From: Ignavibacteriota bacterium
GTDB lineage: Bacteria > Bacteroidota > Ignavibacteria > UBA10030 > UBA6906
Length of the DNA: 36,526 nt
Direction: 5' to 3'
NCBI GenBank assembly: GCA_016218065.1
Contig: JACRFA010000224.1
Span: 1-36,526 of the forward strand
Below the pieces are notes generated by a model, which saw nothing but the letters and a program-made list of their open reading frames with translations, ran no database searches and was not told where the DNA came from. Positions 9,115 to 16,886 of the stretch are shown one piece after another (positions within the stretch are counted from its first letter, which is position 1; each line of letters opens with the position of its first letter). The translations under genes and the position numbers were made by a program.

Positions 9115-9756
9115 CTATACTATCGACAGCAGTTGTGGAAAGCTATCGATGAGGAAGTCGGGTCCAAACTGCGTGAGTTGGTCGGCAGCAAGCGACCCGT
9201 ATGTAACTCCGCACGTCGCTACGCCCGCGCCCTTCCCTGCCAGAATATCCTTGTCTGTGTCTCCAACCATTATCGTCTCTTCGCGTTTCCAGTTTTGTTC
9301 GGCGATAATTTTATTGATGATGAAGGGATCGGGTTTGTACGGAATACCGTCGCTTCCCTGCAGCTGAACAAAGAACTTCGTGATGTCAAAATGATCCGTC
9401 GCCCGCTTTATCCCCGCTCCCTTTTTCGTAGATGCAACTGCGAGGTTTCTGCCTTGATGAAAGAGTATCTCTAAGGTCTCCTTCACTCCGGGAAAGAGCT
9501 TGGTAGTGTCCAACGCCCGCGGTCGATAGTACGCAGAATACATCTCGGCTGCTTGAGGAATCCGATTGTGTAATCGAGTGGGAAGGAGGATTGAAAAGGT
9601 CTCTTCCAATGTTCTGCCGACGAACGGAAACATATCCTCCTTCTGAAACTCGTAAACACCAAGCTGATTCAACACCCAGACTTGCGCTCCGGCAATGTCG
9701 TGCTTTGAATCAGTCAGGGTTCCATCAAAATCAAAAACGAGGTTTCGAAATGGCAC
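9115..9756 (-). CDS. HAD-superfamily hydrolase, phosphoglycolate phosphatase-like
   Basis: FDFDGTLTDS, ...MVGDTDKDILAGKGAGVATCGVTYG. Confidence 0.92.
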   Translation of the reverse strand: MPFRNLVFDFDGTLTDSKHDIAGAQVWVLNQLGVYEFQKEDMFPFVGRTLEETFSILLPTRLHNRIPQAAEMYSAYYRPRALDTTKLFPGVKETLEILFHQGRNLAVASTKKGAGIKRATDHFDITKFFVQLQGSDGIPYKPDPFIINKIIAEQNWKREETIMVGDTDKDILAGKGAGVATCGVTYGSLAADQLTQFGPDFLIDSFPQLLSIV

Positions 9757-9771
9757 TTGAGTCTACAACAT

Positions 9772-9978
9772 TCATAATCGATCACTCTCTCGGTCGATTG
9801 CTGTATCAATACCTCTGAGAAACCCTCGCATGTCATGCATGGTTCTTAGGGGAAGAATGACTACCATTTGCCCTTCCCGCACAAGTTGGACCTTCTGACA
9901 CGGTCGTAGCCCCAATGACTCACGGACCTTCTCAGGGAGTTGAAGTTTGTAATCTGAAGAGACTGTTGCGACTTCCAT
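9772..9978 (-). CDS. AbrB/MazE/SpoVT-type DNA-binding protein (orphan antitoxin-like)
   Basis: MEVATVSSDYKLQLPEKVRESLGLRPCQKVQLVREGQMVVILPLRTMHDMRGFLRGID: swapped-hairpin AbrB pattern. Confidence 0.82.
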   Translation of the reverse strand: MEVATVSSDYKLQLPEKVRESLGLRPCQKVQLVREGQMVVILPLRTMHDMRGFLRGIDTAIDRESDRL

Positions 9979-10159
9979 GGCAAATCTCAGATAGGGAAGC
10001 AAATGTTAATGTATCTCATACCAATCTAATAACAATCCCCTGCACCAGCAACTGCCGAGGCGGATCCGAACTCGGATTTCACCAAAAGAGAGCATTGTAT
10101 TGGGAACAGCGACAATCGCCCGAGTCAGAAAATGTTAATGCAGACTCCTTTCACAAGTT

Positions 10160-10342
10160 CTAACACTCAACCTTCACGACAAACCGTCGCTTGCATTTGT
10201 TGCATTCAAGCTCGACCGTTACCCAATTGTTCCGCTCATAATACGAAATTTCCGCCAATTCACCGCCACATAATTGGATGACGCACGATTTCAAATCAAG
10301 TCGGTAGATGCGATCCGCCGGATAGGTTGACTCAGCCTCCAT
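10160..10342 (-). CDS. small hypothetical protein with a CxxC motif
   Basis: MEAESTYPADRIYRLDLKSCVIQLCGGELAEISYYERNNWVTVELECNKCKRRFVVKVEC, overlapping the end of the upstream NUDIX gene. Confidence 0.55.
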   Translation of the reverse strand: MEAESTYPADRIYRLDLKSCVIQLCGGELAEISYYERNNWVTVELECNKCKRRFVVKVEC

Positions 10343-10886
10343 GACCGCTCCTCTGCATGTGGCGCTCGGCAAGCAGCAGGCCGACGATCGACTTTGCGTC
10401 GCGCAAGTCGCCGTCGATAACCATCTGCAGCGCCTCGCCGAGCTGATGGACTTCGACCGTCATCGTCTGCTCGCCTTCTTCGCGCTTGTGGCCGCTGGGC
10501 GACTCAGTGAGTTGTGTTGCAAGAAAGACGTGCAGTTCTTCGTCGCAGAAACCCGGCGTCGTGTAGATGGATGTAAGTTTCTCAAGTCGGCCCGCGATCC
10601 AGCCGGTCTCTTCTTCAAGTTCACGCCGCGCAGCAAGAGCCGGATCTTCTCCGGGATTCAACTTGCCCGCGGGCAGCTCAAGCAAATGTCTCCCAAACGG
10701 ATACCGAAGCTGCTTCACCATGATGACGCTGCCATCATCGAGCAGCGGAACGACGACAGCCCCGCCGGGATGATGTGCAATCTCGCGAACGCCCGTGTTG
10801 CCCGAAGGGTATTGGACTTTATCAACGATGAGGTCGAAGACTTTGCCTGTGTAGAGTATGTCGCGCTGAATGCGTTTCAACTCCAT
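10332..10886 (-). CDS. NUDIX hydrolase (ADP-ribose pyrophosphatase-like)
   Basis: NUDIX box region GKLNPGEDPALAARRELEEETGWIAG. Confidence 0.93.
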   Translation of the reverse strand: MELKRIQRDILYTGKVFDLIVDKVQYPSGNTGVREIAHHPGGAVVVPLLDDGSVIMVKQLRYPFGRHLLELPAGKLNPGEDPALAARRELEEETGWIAGRLEKLTSIYTTPGFCDEELHVFLATQLTESPSGHKREEGEQTMTVEVHQLGEALQMVIDGDLRDAKSIVGLLLAERHMQRSGHGG

Positions 10887-11968
10887 CAGGCATTCGCCTT
10901 CATGTGGATGACACGCTGCGGAACGGCGAATTGAATTCCTTCACGCTGGAACGCCTGATACGCCTGCTCGCGAATTTGCGCCTCGACATCTGCCTGCTTC
11001 GTGTAGCTGATTGCACGACAGATGAACGTGAATTGCATCGCGACATCAGTCACGCCCGAAAGCACGATGATCGGCGGAAAGTCTTGCGCGACCAACGGAT
11101 GTTGCTGGGCGAGCGCGCTAAGCAGCGTTCTGACTTTCGCAGCGTCTGTTCCATGAGCAAGCTCGAACCGCATCAACACACGCATCGGTTCCGCGGGATA
11201 CGAGTAGTTGACGATGCGCCCCTTGACGAGTTCGTTGTTCGGAATAATGATGACGTTGTTGTCGAAGTTGAGAAGCTGGGTCGAGCGGAGACCGATTTGC
11301 TGCACATCGCCTATCTGCCCGGTCTGCAGCTCGATTCTGTCTCCGACGCTGAACGGCCGGTCAACCAAAATGACAAAACCGGCAATCATATTCGCGAGCG
11401 TATCCTGCGCGGCCAACGCAACGGCAAGCGACCCAACGCCGAGCGAGACAAGCAGGCTTCCGATGTTCACGCCGAAATGATCGAGCACGATGATAACGCC
11501 AATCATGCCGAGCAGCAGGTTGAGAACCTTGCTCGTCAGAGGGCCGAGCGTGTTCTTCAGATGCAGTGAGCCTCCCTGCGCCAGCCGCCCCAGATACCAT
11601 TCGATCATCACCCTCACAATGCCGGTGACGATTCTGAGCAGGACGACTGCCGCAACGATAAACAGAATGGAGTCGCCGTAATCGAGCATTTGCAGGGCCG
11701 TGACTTCATGCAGCGCGACGCCTTTGCGAATCTCCGTCAGCGCTACATGCAGCCCCGTAATCACCATCAGCGAGCGGACATTTCTCCGAACGACGGCGAG
11801 TATCAGATCATCAAGCACGGTCTGCGTCCGCTCGAAGAATTTTTTGCCGAACCACGAGAGAATGGATTTGACAACACCGGAGAGAAGGTAGAACACGACA
11901 ACGATGACAACGGCAATCGTCGTGTGGTACAAGATCGGGTTGAAGAAAATCTGTTGCAGCCAATCCAT
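10886..11968 (-). CDS. mscS: MscS-family mechanosensitive ion channel
   Basis: LVSLGVGSLAVALAAQDTLANMIAGFVILVDRPFSVGDRIELQTGQIGDVQQIGLRSTQL. Confidence 0.94.
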   Translation of the reverse strand: MDWLQQIFFNPILYHTTIAVVIVVVFYLLSGVVKSILSWFGKKFFERTQTVLDDLILAVVRRNVRSLMVITGLHVALTEIRKGVALHEVTALQMLDYGDSILFIVAAVVLLRIVTGIVRVMIEWYLGRLAQGGSLHLKNTLGPLTSKVLNLLLGMIGVIIVLDHFGVNIGSLLVSLGVGSLAVALAAQDTLANMIAGFVILVDRPFSVGDRIELQTGQIGDVQQIGLRSTQLLNFDNNVIIIPNNELVKGRIVNYSYPAEPMRVLMRFELAHGTDAAKVRTLLSALAQQHPLVAQDFPPIIVLSGVTDVAMQFTFICRAISYTKQADVEAQIREQAYQAFQREGIQFAVPQRVIHMKANA

Positions 11969-11983
11969 GATGCTCTTCCTGCT

Positions 11984-12568
11984 CTACTGCTTGTTGGGCC
12001 TGCTTCCCGGTTTGTCGATCGGCATCTTCTGTTCGCAGAGCGGACAGGCTTCAGGCTTATACGTCACCACGTCCATGTGCAGCGTTGCGACTTGCGCGAT
12101 GTTGTCGCCGAACCGCACCCGCCCGCCGCTGCGATCCACAATGTAGCCGACGCCAACAACATTGCCGCCCCGCTCATCTACAATCTTCATCACCTCAAAC
12201 ACCGACCCGCCCGTCGTGACGACGTCTTCACACACGAGCACGCTCTCGCCTTCGCGAATCTCAAACCCGCGACGGAGTTGCATGGTTCCGTCCTTGCGTT
12301 CCGTGAACATCGTGCGCACGCCCAGTTGTCGGCCAACTTCTTGCCCGACAACAATGCCGCCCATCGCCGGCGCAATCACAACGTCAACCTTCGTCTCTCT
12401 GAAGTGCGACACAATCTGGCTGCAAAGCCTCTCCGTGTGTTGCGGGTACTGCAGCACCTTTGCGCATTGAAAGTACTGATTGCTATGTAACCCCGACGTG
12501 AGTTGAAAGTGGCCGTTCAACAGAGCGCCCGTCTGCGTGAAGATTGAGAGGATCTGTTCGTTGTTCAT
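11984..12568 (-). CDS. pyrE: orotate phosphoribosyltransferase
   Basis: [36 protein letters not shown] and PRPP motif [14 protein letters not shown]. Confidence 0.95.
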   Translation of the reverse strand: MNNEQILSIFTQTGALLNGHFQLTSGLHSNQYFQCAKVLQYPQHTERLCSQIVSHFRETKVDVVIAPAMGGIVVGQEVGRQLGVRTMFTERKDGTMQLRRGFEIREGESVLVCEDVVTTGGSVFEVMKIVDERGGNVVGVGYIVDRSGGRVRFGDNIAQVATLHMDVVTYKPEACPLCEQKMPIDKPGSRPNKQ

Positions 12569-12585
12569 TCCTGGAGATGACGTGC

Positions 12586-13239
12586 TTAGAATTTGTATTG
12601 AACGCCGACGCGAGCCTGCGTAATCATGCTGACATCGGGATCGTTGTGGATGAATGTGCCTTTCAATTCGGTATGCAGATTCAGCCAGTAGGCAAGCTGG
12701 ATGTCGGCGCCGGTTACCAGGCCGAGCGCCAATCGCGTGTGGCCGCCAACGTCGTAGTACACGTACCGGACGCCGTTGATCATCTGCTTGTACGAAGCCT
12801 CGCTGATGAACTCAGCTCCTATCTGCACACTGACGAACGGCCTTGTGGTGTACCCGGGAAAGAATGAATATGTCGCGTCGAATGAGACGTTGCCCAGAAT
12901 GAGATTGTCTTTCGCTTTCAGAGGTACGCCCGGCCATCGCTGTGCGAATGCCATCTCATCAAAATACAATAGCGCGATATCAGTCGAGAGGCCGAACGCC
13001 AGGTACGAGTCCGCAAAAATCTGGAAGCTCGCCTTCCCGCTCACGCCGTTGAGCCAGTAGTCAACCAAACCGGTTCTGCCGACCGGGATCGCCATGCCGA
13101 CTGACGCCGCGATTACGACACGCTGCGACTGTCGCGGACGAAGTTGCTTTCCCTGATATTGTTGTGCAAGCGCCGGCATTGCGGCCGGAAGCGCAAAGAT
13201 GAGCACAAGCAAGAGATGCTTGCATTCTCGCCAAGTCAT
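12586..13239 (-). CDS. outer-membrane beta-barrel-like hypothetical protein
   Basis: Signal peptide [27 protein letters not shown]; alternating aromatic/hydrophobic beta-strand character; C-terminal RVGVQYKF. Confidence 0.65.
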   Translation of the reverse strand: MTWRECKHLLLVLIFALPAAMPALAQQYQGKQLRPRQSQRVVIAASVGMAIPVGRTGLVDYWLNGVSGKASFQIFADSYLAFGLSTDIALLYFDEMAFAQRWPGVPLKAKDNLILGNVSFDATYSFFPGYTTRPFVSVQIGAEFISEASYKQMINGVRYVYYDVGGHTRLALGLVTGADIQLAYWLNLHTELKGTFIHNDPDVSMITQARVGVQYKF

Positions 13240-13321
13240 GTTTCGTCTCGTGAAAGAAAACTGAGAATAGAACTTGGATCAATATACGAATGTTGTGAAC
13301 GTGATTCCAACGGAGTAGAGG

Positions 13322-13506
13322 TGGAGATTCCCCATCGAACTGCATAAGAAACTGTCTTTCTGAGTCTCGCTTTACAGAGGCGAAGAATCCAGAAACCCGT
13401 ACTGGATTCTTCACTCCGTCCCGACTTGGGAAGCAGTCTGGACTCCGTTCAGAATGACAATCAAAAGATGTCGAGATGATTTTCTGGCGTTTTCGGGAAT
13501 CTCCAA
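13322..13506 (+). mobile_element. MITE-like element, copy 1 (TIR TGGAGATTCCC; 9-bp TSD GAGTAGAGG)
   Basis: Ends TGGAGATTCCC...GGGAATCTCCAA. Flanked by GAGTAGAGG at 13313-13321 and 13507-13515. Near-identical interior to 30511-30714 (inverted). Confidence 0.85.
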
Positions 13507-13834
13507 GAGTAGAGGAGCCTAACAACAGAAACGGGCAACTTTGAACTGGGCTGCCCGGTATTGATTCACAAAATCCTCCGCTTTGTTGTTTGATTTCGAC
13601 TATTGTCTGTCTCCGGTCAACACCAAGCCACGTTGAATGCCGACGCTGCAATGCGCCCCGACGGCAATGACAGTCTTCTGACCCGTCATTGCAATAGAAT
13701 AGAACACGTGTGCGGGGAGTATTTTGGACAGCAGTGGTCAACGATCATCGGTCAATTGTCAACGATCAAGGCATCGCACGGCAAACCGATTTTTCCTATT
13801 TTGTCCAACAACATTTCACCAACAATACTCGTCT

Positions 13835-14965
13835 ATGACCAAACGCTTCTTTATCACCGGCGGCACAGGATTAGTCGGCAAAAATCTGATCCCTCGTCTC
13901 CTCAAGCAATTCTCCAATTCAACAGTCACACTGCTCGTTCGTGCCGAAGATCAGGAAGAGGCGGACGAACGAACGCAGGCAATCGCCCGCGACATCGCCG
14001 CAGAGTCTTGCATCCCTGACGCAGGAGAACGGATCGACGGCATACTCGGCGATGTGTCGCTCGATCATTGCGGCCTGAGCCGCGAGCAGTTGAATCGCGT
14101 TGTTGCCGGGACGACGCACGTGATTCACGGCGCCGCAACAATCCGGTTCGATCATCCCATCGACGAGGCGCGGGCAATCAACTGCGGCGGAACGCGCCGG
14201 CTGCTCGCCATCGCGCAACTCTGCGCAGAAAAGGGAACACTCGAACGCTTCGTGTATATCGGAAGCTCGTCAGTCTCCGGTCAGCGGGGCGGGCGCATTC
14301 TCGAAGATGAGCTGGAGATGGGACAGAAATTCTTCAACACGTACGAACAATCGAAGAACGAGTCGGAGCGCATCGTGCGCGATCATTTCAACACTCTCCC
14401 CTGCACGATCTTCCGCCCCAGCATCATCATCGGCGACTCGAAAACCGGGAAGACAAGCTCGTTCAACGTCATCTACATTCCGCTGCGACTGGTGCAAAAG
14501 GGAATGCTCACGTACGTCCCGGGCACGCCGGACACATTGATGGATCTGGTTCCGATCGATTGGGTGGATGATACGATGGCGTACATCCTGACCAAGGATG
14601 AATCCATCGGCAAAATTTTTCATATCACTGCGGGACCACAGCGCGCAGCGCAACTCGATGAAGTTGTCGTCGCGGCGGTTCACTATTTCGACAAGCACAC
14701 TCCGCTGAAGCATCCGCGGACGATGGAGTTCATCTCGAAAGAAGAGTACGAGCGCCGACGATCGGCCATGCGCGGACGCGAAGATGCGCTGATGTCTCAG
14801 CTCGACACCCTGCTCCCCTACGTGACAGTCAACCGGCTGTTCGACTCTGCCAACACGGATGCGTTGATGCAGGGAAGCGGAATTGAATTTCCCGAATTCA
14901 AGCATTACTCCGACAAGATTTTTGGCTATTGCGTGGAGACGAATTGGGGGAAAAATTTTCGCTGA
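13835..14965 (+). CDS. SDR-family NAD(P)-binding protein, thioester-reductase-like
   Basis: MTKRFFITGGTGLVGKNLIPRLL Rossmann motif, HGAATIRFD, YIGSSSVSG, YEQSKNESE (YxxxK), FRPSIIIGDSKTG. Confidence 0.88.
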   Translation: MTKRFFITGGTGLVGKNLIPRLLKQFSNSTVTLLVRAEDQEEADERTQAIARDIAAESCIPDAGERIDGILGDVSLDHCGLSREQLNRVVAGTTHVIHGAATIRFDHPIDEARAINCGGTRRLLAIAQLCAEKGTLERFVYIGSSSVSGQRGGRILEDELEMGQKFFNTYEQSKNESERIVRDHFNTLPCTIFRPSIIIGDSKTGKTSSFNVIYIPLRLVQKGMLTYVPGTPDTLMDLVPIDWVDDTMAYILTKDESIGKIFHITAGPQRAAQLDEVVVAAVHYFDKHTPLKHPRTMEFISKEEYERRRSAMRGREDALMSQLDTLLPYVTVNRLFDSANTDALMQGSGIEFPEFKHYSDKIFGYCVETNWGKNFR

Positions 14966-15126
14966 GAGGGGAGAGCGGAGAGCGAAGGGCGGGGAAAGGG
15001 GCAAGGATCGCAGGGCAGAAAAGGGTTTCAGGAATTGCAACAATAAGTGGCTCCGGCACGTTTATCAATCGCAACACCAGTTCTTTGAACATTCTTTCGC
15101 ATCTCTTAAGAAGAAGGAGCCTTATC

Positions 15127-16062
15127 ATGCCAATCGTGTCGAGACGCCGGTTTGTGGTGGGCAACGCAATTGTATTCTTGCTGACCCTTGTTGCCGTCAG
15201 TGCTTTCGCGGGGCAAACACCAAAAGCACGAACGTCCATGCTTGTTACCGCCGATTGGCTGAGTCAGCACATCAACGATCCTTCGCTCATAGTGCTTCAC
15301 GTCGGCGACAAAGCCGGATTCGACGAGGGGCATATTCCCGGCGCGCAGTACATCCAAACTTCCGACCTCTCAACACCGAAAGGTGAAGGACTCACACTTG
15401 AGATGCCGCCGCTTGACGATCTGAAAGCAACACTCGAGCGGTTTGGCATTTCGGATAACTCAACAATCATGGTGTACTTCGGCAAGGACTGGGTGAGTCC
15501 GACGGCGAGGGTCTTGCTGACGCTCGACTATGTCGGGTTGGGAGACCGCGCATCAATGCTGGACGGCGGCATGCCGGCATGGATTGCAGCCGGCGGGACT
15601 CTGAGCAAAGATGGGCGGACGCCAACTCCCGGATCGCTTCATCTTCATCCCAACACAGACATCGTCGTAAAGTACGATTGGGTTCGTTCCCATCTCGCCG
15701 ATGAGCGAGTGGCGATCGTTGACTCGCGCACGCCGGAGTTCTACAGCGGCAACAAGCCGGGCATGATGCCGCGTGCCGGACACATTCCCGGCGCAATCAG
15801 TATTCCGTTCAACTCGCTGGGCGATTCGCTCAACCGCGTTTCTGATGCGGCGTCGCTCAGGAAGATCTTCGACGACGCGGGAATATCATCCGACAAAACC
15901 GTTGTCACCTACTGCCACATCGGGCAGCAAGCGAGCTTCGGGTACTTCATTGCGAAGTATGTTGGATACGACGTAAGATTGTACGATGGATCGTTTGAGG
16001 AATGGAGCCGCAATCCGGAGCTGCCCGTCGTGAACCCCTCAGAGCAACCGACGAAGGAGTGA
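15127..16062 (+). CDS. exported sulfurtransferase with tandem rhodanese domains
   Basis: N-terminal signal sequence, GHIPGAQYI..., VDSRTPEFYSG...GHIPGAISIPF, catalytic loop CHIGQQAS. Confidence 0.92.
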   Translation: MPIVSRRRFVVGNAIVFLLTLVAVSAFAGQTPKARTSMLVTADWLSQHINDPSLIVLHVGDKAGFDEGHIPGAQYIQTSDLSTPKGEGLTLEMPPLDDLKATLERFGISDNSTIMVYFGKDWVSPTARVLLTLDYVGLGDRASMLDGGMPAWIAAGGTLSKDGRTPTPGSLHLHPNTDIVVKYDWVRSHLADERVAIVDSRTPEFYSGNKPGMMPRAGHIPGAISIPFNSLGDSLNRVSDAASLRKIFDDAGISSDKTVVTYCHIGQQASFGYFIAKYVGYDVRLYDGSFEEWSRNPELPVVNPSEQPTKE

Positions 16063-16063
16063 A

Positions 16064-16864
16064 TCAGAATCCTTCTGCTCTCAATACTCTTCCCATCCTC
16101 TGCCCCAGAAACCGCTCGCCGATCTCCGTGAACTTTGCCGGCAAGTCGCTCACATAGAACTGAAGATGCGGTTTGAGTTTGGAGGGATTGCGCAGCTGTT
16201 TTTCGTCGAGGATGCGCTCTACTTCGGCGGCAGTCGCTTCGCCAGAATCGATGAGCGTTACCTGCGGATCGAGAGTCGACTGAATTGTCTCTCGAAGAAT
16301 CGGGTAGTGCGTGCAACCGAGAATGAGTGTGTCGATCTTTTCGAGTTTGAGCGGGAAGAGATATTCTTTGGCGATCAACTCCGTTGCTTTGTGGTGAATC
16401 CAACCCTCCTCCGCCAGCGGCACAAACAGCGGACATGGCTGTGAGAACACTTCGACTTCTTTGTCGAGCTGCCTGACGGCATGTGTGTACGCTTTGCTGT
16501 TCACGGTGGCGATCGTGCCGATCACGCCGATTCTCTTCTTGCGTGACGCAGCGACTGCCGCGCCGGCGCCCGGAATGATCACGCCAATCACCGGCGCCTT
16601 TGCATGCTTCATGACAACATCCAGCGCGACTGCCGACACTGTATTGCACGCGATAACGATCATCTTCACGTGCTGCGAGACGAGAAACTCCGTGTCCTGC
16701 GCGGCATAGTCTCGCACGGTTTGCGGCGACTTGGGTCCGTAGGGGACGCGTGCAGTGTCGCCAAAGTAGATGATGTTTTCATAAGGCAAGCGTTTGGTCA
16801 GGGCATGCACAACGGTCAGCCCGCCGATGCCGCTATCGAATACGCCAATAGGTTTTGAGTTCAC
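16064..16864 (-). CDS. murI: glutamate racemase
   Basis: IGVFDSGIGGLTVVHAL, YFGDTARVPYG, IVIACNTVSA, ILGCTHYP. Confidence 0.97.
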   Translation of the reverse strand: MNSKPIGVFDSGIGGLTVVHALTKRLPYENIIYFGDTARVPYGPKSPQTVRDYAAQDTEFLVSQHVKMIVIACNTVSAVALDVVMKHAKAPVIGVIIPGAGAAVAASRKKRIGVIGTIATVNSKAYTHAVRQLDKEVEVFSQPCPLFVPLAEEGWIHHKATELIAKEYLFPLKLEKIDTLILGCTHYPILRETIQSTLDPQVTLIDSGEATAAEVERILDEKQLRNPSKLKPHLQFYVSDLPAKFTEIGERFLGQRMGRVLRAEGF

Positions 16865-16886
16865 GATAGGATGAGGTCAGTGATGA

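Noticed and set aside
13061-13741. 226-aa minus-strand ORF containing SERSPDCFPSRDGVKNPVRVSGFFASVKRDSERQFL
   Set aside because: This is translation through MITE copy 1. The same peptide pattern appears in the ORF across copy 2 (30458..30751) because the DNA is repeated, not because it is a protein family.
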